Shown here: one piece after another, positions 13,739 to 21,836 of the stretch
How positions within the stretch are numbered: the first letter of the stretch is position 1
How the letters are laid out: each line of letters starts with the position of its first letter
Origin: Gammaproteobacteria bacterium
Lineage (GTDB): Bacteria; Pseudomonadota; Gammaproteobacteria; Steroidobacterales; Woeseiaceae
DNA length: 35,337 nt
Direction of reading: 5' to 3'
NCBI GenBank assembly: GCA_009937505.1
Contig: JAACFJ010000008.1
Span: 1-35,337 of the forward strand
Made by a program: the position numbers and the translations under genes
Notes under the pieces: generated by a model
The model's input: the letters and a program-made list of their open reading frames with translations, nothing else
Told to the model about the DNA's origin: nothing
Databases searched by the model: none

Positions 13739-16525
13739 ATGAAAATCGTCAGTACCAACGTCTATGTTGGTCCGAATATCTGGGCCCACTTCAGGGTCAT
13801 TCGTCACATCATCGACCTCGGTGAGCTCGAGGCGTGGCCGACCGGCCGGCTCGGTGAAGCTTTTATCGAGCCGTTGCTCGAGGTACTGCCGGGCCTGGAT
13901 GAACACGGTTGCTCTTACAAGGAGCCGGGCGGATTCGTGCGGCGCCTGCGCGAGGATGAAGGCACCTGGCTGGGACACGTCATGGAGCACGTGGCGATCG
14001 AATTACAAAACGTCGCCGGTTCGCCCGTTACCTACGGCCGCACGCGGTCGATCGAGGGAGAACCGGGCCATTACAACATGGTGTTCCAGTACAAGGACGA
14101 AGCGGTTGGTCGCGAGGCCAGCGCGCTTGCGCTGAATCTGTTACTGAGCCTGTTGCCGGACGAAATAAAGCCCGACGACGCACCGCCGTCCGACTGGGAC
14201 TTTGAACAAGAGCGCGACAGCTTTATCCGTTACGCGCAGGCGCGGGCCCTGGGACCCAGCACCGCCTCGCTGGTGCGCGCGGCGGAGTCGCGGGACATCC
14301 CGTGGCTGAGGCTCAATCGTTACAGCCTCGTGCAGTTCGGGCACGGCCGCTTCCAGCAACGCATCCAGGCGACGACGACCGGCAAAACCGGCAACATCGC
14401 CGTGGAACTTGCCGGCGACAAGGAAGAAACCAACGGTATCCTGCGCGACCTCGGGCTTCCGGTGCCCGAGCAGCGCCTCGTTCGCGGCCGTAGCGATGCG
14501 GTGCGTGCGGCGAAGGCCATCGGTTTCCCGGTGGTCCTGAAACCGCTCGCCGGGAATCACGGCCGCGGCGTGTCGATCAACCTGAAGACGGCTGAAGAGA
14601 TCGAAGTTGCGTTCGAGAAAGCTCAGGAACACGGCCGGACAGTTATCGTGGAGAGCCACATCGAGGGCTACGATCACCGCCTCCTCGTTATCGACGGCAA
14701 GCTCGTCGCCGCGGCCAAGCGCGAGCCCGGACACGTCGTGGGTGATGGTCGCCACACCATCGAACAGCTCGTGGACATCGTCAACGAAGACCCGCGCCGT
14801 GGTGTCGGTCACGAAAAAGTGCTGACGCGTCTCGAGTTCGATCACCAGGCTGAGCGCCTGCTGAAGAAGATCGGCTACGACAGGGACACGCTGCCGGCGA
14901 AGGACGAGGTCGTCTATTTGCGCTCCACCGCAAACCTTTCGACGGGCGGCACGGCCATCGACGTCACCGACACCATTCACCCCGACAACCGGGAGATGGC
15001 GATCCGCGCAATAAGCGCCATCGGTCTCGACATCGGCGGCGTCGATTTCCTGACCAAGGACATTACGCTTTCCTACCGCGAAGCCGGCGGCGCGATCTGC
15101 GAGGTCAACGCCGGTCCGGGCTTTCGCATGCACGTTGCGCCGAGCGAAGGCACGCCGCGTGACGTCGGCGGCGCCGTCGTCGACATGCTGTTTCCGCCCG
15201 GCGCGCCGACCCGCGTGCCGATCGCCGCAGTCACGGGCACCAACGGCAAGACGACGACATCGCGGATGCTGGCGCACATTCTGAAGCTTTCCGGATTCAC
15301 GGTCGGACTGACCTCGACCGACGGCGTCTATATCGACGGCAAGCTTAGTGTCTCGGGCGACATGACCGGCCCGAAGTCGGCTCAGATGATCCTGCGAGAT
15401 CCTTCGGTCGACGCGGCCGTCATGGAGACGGCGCGCGGCGGCATGTTGCGCAGCGGTCTTGGATTCGAGCGCTGTAACGTTACCGCCTGCCTGAACGTGT
15501 CCGCCGATCATCTCGGCCTGCGCGGCATCGACACCATCGAGCAGCTCGCGGAGGTCAAGCGCGTGCCGGTCGAGATAGCGACGGACGCGGCCGTGCTGAA
15601 CGCGGACGATCCCCTCTGCCTGCAGATGGCGGACTACACCGATGCGAACCGCCTTTCCTATGTGACCATGAACCCGTCGCACGCACTGGTAAAGCAGCAC
15701 ATCAATGCGGGCGGGCAGGCGTTCGTGCTCGAACAGGCGATGAACGGTCACATGATCACGATCTACGATGGCGAGACGCACACACCGCTACTGTGGACGC
15801 ACCTGATTCCCGCTACGATCGAAGGCCGCGCCATGCACAACGTGCAGAACGCCATGTTTGCGGCCGCCCTCGCGTACAACATGGGCGTCGGCCTGGAAGA
15901 TATCCGCCACGGCCTGCGCACCTTCGATACGACCTTCTTCCAGGCACCCGGCCGCATGAACATCTACGACGAACATCCCTTCAGGGTGATGCTCGACTAC
16001 GCTCACAATCCTGCCGCGGTGAAGGCTATTTGCGACGTCGTCGACCGGTTCGACGTGGACGGCCGTCGCATCATTGTGCTCGCGGCACCCGGCGATCGCC
16101 GCGACCAGGACATCCGGGACATCGCGGCTACTGCCGCCGGACGATTCGACCACTACATCTGCCGTCGCGACGACAATCCGCGCGGCCGCGGACCGGACGA
16201 GGTACCCGTGATGCTCAAGGACAGGCTCCTCGAAGACGACGTATCCGCAGATACCATCGAGGTGATTCCCGACGAGCAGGAGGCGACGCTGCGCGCGCTC
16301 GAAATGGCGGCGCCCGGCGACCTGGTGCTGGTGCTCGGCGACAACGTCAAGCGCACCTGGAAACAGATCATCTATTTCAACTCGGGCGCGCACGGCGAGG
16401 AGGTGAAGAGCAAGGCGCCGGTAACCCTCGAGCTTCCGGAAACCGAAGATTTCACCTTCGACGCCAAAATCGAGCTGATCAGCGATGAGCGCGGCGTCCG
16501 CATCGCAAGGGAAGAAGCAGACTAG
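13739..16525 (+). CDS. cphA: Cyanophycin synthetase
   Basis: Builds cyanophycin by alternately adding aspartate to the backbone and arginine to its side chain, using ATP. 928 residues. N-domain 1-160 (GPNIWAH start, EGTWLGHVMEHVAIELQ at 75-90); ATP-grasp about 220-485 (VVLKPLAGNHGRGVS, VVGDGRHTIEQLVDIVN, ICEVNAGPGFRMHVAPSEG), which adds Asp; Mur-ligase domain about 495-890 with P-loop GTNGKTT at 500-506 and ETARGGMLRSGL, which adds Arg. A C-terminal tail of some 40 residues exceeds the usual end. AGGA lies 8 nt before the ATG. It is the middle gene of cphB-cphA-Mur ligase. Confidence 0.96.
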   Translation: MKIVSTNVYVGPNIWAHFRVIRHIIDLGELEAWPTGRLGEAFIEPLLEVLPGLDEHGCSYKEPGGFVRRLREDEGTWLGHVMEHVAIELQNVAGSPVTYGRTRSIEGEPGHYNMVFQYKDEAVGREASALALNLLLSLLPDEIKPDDAPPSDWDFEQERDSFIRYAQARALGPSTASLVRAAESRDIPWLRLNRYSLVQFGHGRFQQRIQATTTGKTGNIAVELAGDKEETNGILRDLGLPVPEQRLVRGRSDAVRAAKAIGFPVVLKPLAGNHGRGVSINLKTAEEIEVAFEKAQEHGRTVIVESHIEGYDHRLLVIDGKLVAAAKREPGHVVGDGRHTIEQLVDIVNEDPRRGVGHEKVLTRLEFDHQAERLLKKIGYDRDTLPAKDEVVYLRSTANLSTGGTAIDVTDTIHPDNREMAIRAISAIGLDIGGVDFLTKDITLSYREAGGAICEVNAGPGFRMHVAPSEGTPRDVGGAVVDMLFPPGAPTRVPIAAVTGTNGKTTTSRMLAHILKLSGFTVGLTSTDGVYIDGKLSVSGDMTGPKSAQMILRDPSVDAAVMETARGGMLRSGLGFERCNVTACLNVSADHLGLRGIDTIEQLAEVKRVPVEIATDAAVLNADDPLCLQMADYTDANRLSYVTMNPSHALVKQHINAGGQAFVLEQAMNGHMITIYDGETHTPLLWTHLIPATIEGRAMHNVQNAMFAAALAYNMGVGLEDIRHGLRTFDTTFFQAPGRMNIYDEHPFRVMLDYAHNPAAVKAICDVVDRFDVDGRRIIVLAAPGDRRDQDIRDIAATAAGRFDHYICRRDDNPRGRGPDEVPVMLKDRLLEDDVSADTIEVIPDEQEATLRALEMAAPGDLVLVLGDNVKRTWKQIIYFNSGAHGEEVKSKAPVTLELPETEDFTFDAKIELISDERGVRIAREEAD

Positions 16526-16549
16526 GGCCTGCCGAACCAGGGCGGAATG

Positions 16550-18223
16550 ATGCAGTTTCTCGATGCGCGCAGATTGACCGGGCCGAGCCTGCTGTTCGAT
16601 AGCTACGGCAGCATCCTCGACGTGGCCTGTTCCGCAGAGGAGGCGGAGCGCCTGGTTCCGGCCTGGAAAAAGCACGTCGGCCGCATGCTGGCCGAACTCG
16701 GCTGGAATGATGCCGAGTTTGCGACGGCGAGTCTCGAGGGAGGCGTCAGCCTGGCATTCACGGCACCAATCGACGCGCTGTACGCGGCATCGGCAGTCAA
16801 CGAGTGGGCGTGGTCGGCCTGCGACCACGAACTCGATGGCGCCGACGCGCCCGACTTTTCGAAAGCGCTGGAGGAGATCCGCGACGCGATTGCGGAAGAG
16901 GCAAACCCCGCGCTCGCGGAACTCGAAGCCCGGGCCACGGCACGCGGCGTCACGATGCTCTGGGATGACGACGAGGTTTCCCTCGGGCTCGGCAGGCACT
17001 CACAGACCTGGCCGGTGCGCGAGCTTCCCGATCCGCATTCGCTTGACTGGGACCTTTTCCGCGACGTGCCGACGGCGCTCGTTACCGGTACCAACGGCAA
17101 GACCACGACCGTCAGGCTGGCAACGCATATCCTGCGCGCCGCGGGCTACACGGTGGGCATGAGTTCCACGGACTATATCGCGGTCAACAACGAAGTCATC
17201 GACCGCGACGACTGGTCCGGGCCGGGCGGCGCGCGCACTGTCCTGCGCCACAAGGACGTCGACGCAGCAATACTCGAGACGGCGCGCGGTGGGCTCCTGC
17301 GCCGCGGTCTCGGCGTATACGCGGCAAACGCGGCGGTCATAACCAACATTGGCCGCGATCATCTCGGCGATTTCGGTTCGCGCAGTCTCGACGAGCTGAT
17401 GGACATCAAGTGGATCGTGAGCCGTGCGGTGCGCGACAACGGCACGCTGATCCTGAACGCCGACGATGCCAGGCTCGTCGGCAGCGCCCGCGATTACCCG
17501 GGAACCCTGGCCTGGTTCTCGCTCGATCCCGGCAACCCGGTCGTCCTGTCGCACACCAGCGGCGGCGGCACGGCATATGTCCAGCAGGGCGGCGAACTGG
17601 TGAAGATCGAGGGTGAGACTCGCGAACCTCTTTGCAGCGCGGCCGACATACCGATCACTTTGAATGGTGCCGCCCGCCACAACACCGCGAATGCGCTTGC
17701 CGCAGCGGCGCTGACCGCGGCCATGGGCGTATCGATGGCGGACATCCGCCGCGGCCTGACGACCATGACCCAGGAAGAGAATCCGGGACGCGGCAACGTC
17801 TTCGAAGTCGATGGCTTCAAGGTCATCATCGACTTCGCGCACAATCCGCAGGCGATCGAGGCCCTGCTCGACATGGCAGCGGCAATGCAGGGCGAACGCA
17901 AGGTGCTTTGCTTTGCGCAGGCCGGCGACCGGCCCGACGATCTCATTCGGGAGTTGGCGCGCAACGCCTGGAAAAAAGGACTCGATCGCGTCATCGTCTC
18001 GGAACTCGCGCATTACTACCGCGGGCGAGGCCCGGGTGAGGTCTACGGCCTTATAAGAGACGAGCTTCTGAATTGCGGCGCGCGCGACGACCAGATAGAG
18101 CACAACGACGAGGAAATCGAGTCGTTCGATTCGGCGCTCGCCTGGGCGCAACCCGGGGACCTCGTGATCATGCTCGCGCTGGAGCGTTCCCCCGAACTGT
18201 ACGATCGCATCGGCGCGAGCTAG
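16550..18223 (+). CDS. CphA-like Mur ligase lacking the ATP-grasp domain
   Basis: 557 residues. From about residue 175 it is a Mur ligase like the C-terminal part of CphA, with P-loop GTNGKTTTVRL (180-190), ILETARGGLLRRGLGVY, NIGRDHLGDFG and VIIDFAHNPQAIEALLDM. The N-terminal 170 residues start RRLTGPSLLFDSYGS, faintly like the CphA N-domain start, but no ATP-grasp motifs are present. It could therefore join an amino acid (as CphA joins Arg) but not extend an Asp backbone. The CphA2-type synthetases of cyanobacteria differ, since they keep ATP-grasp. The gap after cphA is about 21 bp. ATG 16550 fits AGGG (7 nt) better than ATG 16547. Its stop shares CTAG with the convergent hydrolase. Role unknown: primer making, another side-chain amino acid, or recycling. 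Confidence 0.85.
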   Translation: MQFLDARRLTGPSLLFDSYGSILDVACSAEEAERLVPAWKKHVGRMLAELGWNDAEFATASLEGGVSLAFTAPIDALYAASAVNEWAWSACDHELDGADAPDFSKALEEIRDAIAEEANPALAELEARATARGVTMLWDDDEVSLGLGRHSQTWPVRELPDPHSLDWDLFRDVPTALVTGTNGKTTTVRLATHILRAAGYTVGMSSTDYIAVNNEVIDRDDWSGPGGARTVLRHKDVDAAILETARGGLLRRGLGVYAANAAVITNIGRDHLGDFGSRSLDELMDIKWIVSRAVRDNGTLILNADDARLVGSARDYPGTLAWFSLDPGNPVVLSHTSGGGTAYVQQGGELVKIEGETREPLCSAADIPITLNGAARHNTANALAAAALTAAMGVSMADIRRGLTTMTQEENPGRGNVFEVDGFKVIIDFAHNPQAIEALLDMAAAMQGERKVLCFAQAGDRPDDLIRELARNAWKKGLDRVIVSELAHYYRGRGPGEVYGLIRDELLNCGARDDQIEHNDEEIESFDSALAWAQPGDLVIMLALERSPELYDRIGAS

Positions 18224-19188
18224 GGCCCCGCGACAAAATTCACAATCGCGGCCGCGATTCTGCCGGTGCTGTTGGGCGCGAGGATGTCGCCCGCGAGTAC
18301 GTGGTGGCTCGGATCCTCCGCGTCCTCGATCTCGATGAATCGTTTGCGGGGCGCGCTTATTCGCTCGAATGCCTGTCGCGTGGCTTGCGCCGATACGACT
18401 TTGTCCTGCGGCGACTGGAGCACCAGCAGGTTCTGCTCGAGCTGCATGGGCAGGCGTGAATTGAGCAGATCGACGAGACGCATCACTTCCACGGCAGCCT
18501 CGATCGGATAACTGGTCGACCAGTAGCGTGCCTGCAGCTCGTTGTGCGCGTCCCAGCTCCGGGTATCACCGGCAACGAGTCTCGCGATCAGCGGACCTGC
18601 GGGCCGGGTCAGCCAGCCGGCCTTGCCATCCCTGGGCTGCAGGTTCGGCGATATCAGCACGATGTCAGATACGGTCCGCGCAGTCGGGTGATCGCTCATC
18701 GCGAGCGCCAAAGTGCCGCCGGTCGAGGTCCCGATTACGACGATCTTCTCGCCCAGCCGCGCGCCGACCGCAAGCGCCTCGGCGGCATCGGCGAGCCAAT
18801 GCTCAGCCCGCACGGCATCCATCGGCCGCTCCAGGTGACCGTGACCGGCAAGCCGTGTTTCGAACAGGTTTGCGGCGAGCGACTTGGCGACGCGCTCGGC
18901 CAGCGGCGCCGTTTCCTGGCGCGTGGCGGAAAAGCCATGCAGGTTCACTACCACGTAGGCCGTACGTTCCCCCGGCTGACCGTACCAGGTCACGCGCTTC
19001 TCGGTCTCGGGTATCAGCGCGTATTGCGACGCCACCTGTTGCTCGCTATCGGCCAGCCAGGCCTCGATGTCGCTTGGCAGTTGCGGAGCTACCGCAGCAT
19101 TGACGAGTGCCGGGGGTGTATTCATGTATGCAACACCGCCGACGAGGGCGAGCAACAGGGCACTCAGGACTATCTTGCGCTGCGCCAT
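18220..19188 (-). CDS. Membrane-anchored or secreted alpha/beta hydrolase
   Basis: 322 residues. Residues 5-22 are a hydrophobic signal or anchor sequence with no lipobox, so the enzyme probably faces the periplasm. Alpha/beta-hydrolase features: VVNLHGFSATRQE (oxyanion HG), nucleophile Ser155 in VIGTSTGGTLAL, and a late His in DPSHHVLAGD, with Asp in LQSPQDKVV as the likely acid. It resembles carboxylesterase or monoacylglycerol-lipase-like proteins; the substrate is unknown. Its ATG directly follows the TAA of the EVE gene (TAAATG), suggesting translational coupling. Its stop shares the bases CTAG with the convergent Mur-ligase stop. Confidence 0.8.
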   Translation of the reverse strand: MAQRKIVLSALLLALVGGVAYMNTPPALVNAAVAPQLPSDIEAWLADSEQQVASQYALIPETEKRVTWYGQPGERTAYVVVNLHGFSATRQETAPLAERVAKSLAANLFETRLAGHGHLERPMDAVRAEHWLADAAEALAVGARLGEKIVVIGTSTGGTLALAMSDHPTARTVSDIVLISPNLQPRDGKAGWLTRPAGPLIARLVAGDTRSWDAHNELQARYWSTSYPIEAAVEVMRLVDLLNSRLPMQLEQNLLVLQSPQDKVVSAQATRQAFERISAPRKRFIEIEDAEDPSHHVLAGDILAPNSTGRIAAAIVNFVAGP

Positions 19189-19641
19189 TTATTCCAGGCC
19201 GAGGATCAGGTCCCAGTGTTTCTTCTCGATGGGCATTATGGACAGGCGGTTGCCGCGGCGCAGCAGGACCATGCCGTCGAGCCCGTCCTGCGCTTTGAGT
19301 TCGGCGAGCGTTATCGGCCGCGAGAGCTTGCGCACGAAGTCGACGTCAACGAGGATCCAGCGCGGGTCTTCCTCGCTGCTTTTGGGATCACAGTACTTCG
19401 ACTCCGGGTCGAACTGCGTGGGATCCGCGTAGGGTTTGCTGGCGACCTTCATGATGCCGACGATGCCCGGTTCCTTGCAGTTGGAGTGATAGAAGAAGAC
19501 CTTGTCGCCGATGCGCATATCGTCGCGCATCATGTTGCGGGCCTGGTAGTTGCGGATACCGTCCCACATCTCGCGGCCATCGCGTTCCAGGTCGTCGATG
19601 CTGTAGGCATCGGGTTCGGATTTCATCAGCCAGTAAGCCAT
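19189..19641 (-). CDS. EVE-domain protein
   Basis: A 150-residue single-domain EVE (PUA-like) protein of the thymocyte-nuclear-protein-1 type. Hallmarks are MAYWLMKSEPDAYSIDDLERD at the start, WDGIRNYQARNMMRD, GDKVFFYHSN, and PGIVGIMKVASKPYADPTQFD. EVE domains bind modified bases in DNA or RNA; the ligand here is unknown. The start at 19641 is the conserved MAYWLMK; an ATG four codons upstream is also open. First gene of a pair with the hydrolase, divergent from the phosphate transport genes. Confidence 0.88.
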   Translation of the reverse strand: MAYWLMKSEPDAYSIDDLERDGREMWDGIRNYQARNMMRDDMRIGDKVFFYHSNCKEPGIVGIMKVASKPYADPTQFDPESKYCDPKSSEEDPRWILVDVDFVRKLSRPITLAELKAQDGLDGMVLLRRGNRLSIMPIEKKHWDLILGLE

Positions 19642-19760
19642 ATCTTCTGCCAATTGCAGCTATCCGGGGGCGCGAAGTTTATCATGCGAGGGCGGCGAAT
19701 CGACCCGACAGGTTTCGTCATTGACTGCGGCAATTCCGGTGCAGGAACGGCGGCGGGCTG

Positions 19761-19769
19761 TGGTACGAT
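19761..19769 (+). promoter_or_regulatory. Extended -10 promoter of the phosphate transport pair
   Basis: TG-G-TACGAT, an extended -10 element, 33 bp before the ATG at 19803. The weak -35 fits a promoter relying on the TG extension. I did not find a convincing Pho box. Confidence 0.4.
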
Positions 19770-19802
19770 GACGCGCCAAAAAGAACCGCTCAAGGGACCG
19801 AT

Positions 19803-20477
19803 ATGGCAAACGTGTTGGCCAATATTTTCGGTGCATCACCAGTGATGCCGCTCGAGAAGCACATCGAAGTCGCGCATCGATGTGCCAAGAAACTGCGGCC
19901 GTTTTTCTCAGCGGCGGTCAGCGGAGACTGGGAAACGGCGGCAGAGGTCCGCAGCGAGATCGAAGCCCTCGAACACGAAGCCGACAATCTGAAGAAAGAG
20001 ATTCGACTGAATCTGCCGAAAAGCCTGTTCATGCCCGTTCCACGCGAGGACCTGCTCGAGCTGCTGCTGGTGCAGGACATGATTGCGAACCTTGCAAAGG
20101 ACGTATCCGGGATTGTAATGGGCCGCCGCATGCAATTTCCGGAGCCGCTTGCCGGGCAATTCCTCGATTTCGTAGATCGCAATATCGACGCCACCAAGCA
20201 GGCGCGCAAGAGCGTGCGCGAACTCGACGAGTTATTTACGGCCGGGTTCCGGGGTGCCGAGGTCAACCTTGTCGAGGGGCTCATTGAAGAGCTCGACAGG
20301 ATCGAAACCGATACCGACGACAAGCAGGCCGAATTACGGGCAGCGCTCTACGAGATAGAAGACACGCTGAAGCCCGTCGATGCCGTTTTCATGTACCAGG
20401 TCATCGAACTGACCGGGGAAATTGCGGACATGGCCGAACGTGTCGGCCGCCGACTCGAGCTATTGCTCTCCCACTAA
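19803..20477 (+). CDS. PhoU-like DUF47 protein (TIGR00153 family)
   Basis: A 224-residue all-helical cytosolic protein of the DUF47 family, PhoU relatives that are almost always encoded beside a Pit transporter and are thought to regulate it or bind metals. Family features: MPLEKHIEVAHRCAKKL near the start, the acidic helix EIEALEHEADNLKKEIRLNLPKS, and KPVDAVFMYQVIELTGEIADMAERVGRRLELLLSH at the end. AGGGA lies 6 nt before the ATG. It is followed after 40 bp by pit. Confidence 0.9.
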   Translation: MANVLANIFGASPVMPLEKHIEVAHRCAKKLRPFFSAAVSGDWETAAEVRSEIEALEHEADNLKKEIRLNLPKSLFMPVPREDLLELLLVQDMIANLAKDVSGIVMGRRMQFPEPLAGQFLDFVDRNIDATKQARKSVRELDELFTAGFRGAEVNLVEGLIEELDRIETDTDDKQAELRAALYEIEDTLKPVDAVFMYQVIELTGEIADMAERVGRRLELLLSH

Positions 20478-20490
20478 TAAGCAAGAATAA

Positions 20491-20510
20491 CGGGGAGCGG
20501 TCCCCGGGGG
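20491..20510 (+). promoter_or_regulatory. Hairpin overlapping the pit ribosome site
   Basis: CGGGGA-GCGG-TCCCCG forms a perfect 6-bp stem (20491-20506), and the G run that serves as ribosome site (20506-20510) lies at its base. The TCCCC could pair with either flanking G run, so translation of pit may be tuned relative to the gene before it. Confidence 0.35.
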
Positions 20511-20517
20511 CATATTC

Positions 20518-21768
20518 ATGGAAGCAGCCACGATTTATATCGTCCTCGCGGCAGTGTTCGGCCTTTTCATGGCCTGGGGAATCGGCGCGAACGATGTTGC
20601 CAACGCGATGGCGACATCGGTGGGTTCCAAGGCGCTCACGATCAAGCAGGCGATCCTCGTTGCCGCGGTATTCGAATTTCTCGGCGCAGTTTTGGCGGGC
20701 GGCGAGGTTACGTCGACGATCCGCAAGGGCATAGTGGATGCCGAACTTCTGGGGGAAACGCCCGAGTTGCTCGTCTACGGCATGCTGGCCGCGCTGCTCG
20801 CAGCCGGCACGTGGTTGTTCCTGGCATCGCACAAGGGCTGGCCGGTTTCGACGACCCACTCCATCGTGGGCGCGATCGTGGGTTTCGCCGCGGTAGGCAT
20901 CGGCGTAGACGCGGTCCGCTGGGAAAAAGTCGGCACGATCGTCATGAGCTGGGTCGTCTCGCCGCTTACCGCGGGATTCATCGCCTTTCTGATCTATCTG
21001 AGCGTGCAGAGGCTGATCCTGCGGCAGGATGACCCGCTGGCGCGTGCCAAGCGTTTTGTGCCCGTGTACATCTTCCTCGCCGCTTTCACTATCACGCTGG
21101 TTACGATCCTCAAAGGTCTCAAACACGTCGGGCTCGAAATTTCTATCGGCGATTCGTACCTGTTGGCGATCTCCATCGCAGTCGTCATCGCAGTAATCGG
21201 GGCCATTGCGATCAAGCGGATCCAACCGGACCCCAAGATCGAGAAGAAAGATCACTTCTACACCGTAGAGAAAGTATTCGGCGTATTGATGGTGGTTACC
21301 GCATGTTCCATGGCTTTTGCACACGGATCGAACGACGTGGCCAATGCGATCGGGCCCCTCGCAGCCGTGATCAGCGTGGCCAGTACCGGCGCGGTCGCCG
21401 CGAAAGCCTCGTTACCTCTCTGGGTACTCATGCTGGGCGGCGGCGGCATCGTGATCGGGCTCGCCACTTACGGTATTCGAGTGATTGCGACGGTCGGCAG
21501 AAAAATCACTCAGCTGACACCGAGTCGCGGGTTTGCCGCCGAGCTCGCCGCGGCGACGACGATTGTCATCGCATCCGGTACGGGCATACCCATCTCCACC
21601 ACGCACACTCTCGTCGGTGCGGTGCTCGGCGTAGGCCTTGCGCGCGGAATCGAGGCAATCGATCTGCGAGTCGTGACGCGAATTTTTGTTTCGTGGGTGA
21701 TTACGATTCCCGCAGGCGCGTTCCTCGCGATCCTGTTCTTCTTTATTTTCAAGGCCGTTCTGCCCTGA
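20518..21768 (+). CDS. pit: Low-affinity inorganic phosphate transporter
   Basis: 416 residues of the PiT/PHO4 family, importing phosphate (probably as metal phosphate) with protons in bacteria. About ten membrane segments in two inverted halves, each with the family signature: GIGANDVANAMATSVGSKALT near residue 20 and AHGSNDVANAIGPLAAV near 270. The internal loop around 225-255 (KRIQPDPKIEKKDHF) is cytoplasmic. It is co-transcribed with the PhoU-like gene. Confidence 0.93.
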   Translation: MEAATIYIVLAAVFGLFMAWGIGANDVANAMATSVGSKALTIKQAILVAAVFEFLGAVLAGGEVTSTIRKGIVDAELLGETPELLVYGMLAALLAAGTWLFLASHKGWPVSTTHSIVGAIVGFAAVGIGVDAVRWEKVGTIVMSWVVSPLTAGFIAFLIYLSVQRLILRQDDPLARAKRFVPVYIFLAAFTITLVTILKGLKHVGLEISIGDSYLLAISIAVVIAVIGAIAIKRIQPDPKIEKKDHFYTVEKVFGVLMVVTACSMAFAHGSNDVANAIGPLAAVISVASTGAVAAKASLPLWVLMLGGGGIVIGLATYGIRVIATVGRKITQLTPSRGFAAELAAATTIVIASGTGIPISTTHTLVGAVLGVGLARGIEAIDLRVVTRIFVSWVITIPAGAFLAILFFFIFKAVLP

Positions 21769-21836
21769 GCCGGATTGTCTCGCAGCGGTTGCTGTGTTTT
21801 GATCGCGGACTACATCAAAGGCCGGAACGATTCGCG

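Noticed and set aside
14141-16999. Long leftward ORFs antisense to cphA and the Mur ligase
   Set aside because: No recognisable domains and shadow-like composition; the plus-strand proteins are certain.
18544-19845. 433-codon rightward ORF across the hydrolase and EVE genes
   Set aside because: It spans two well-supported minus-strand genes and has no family character.
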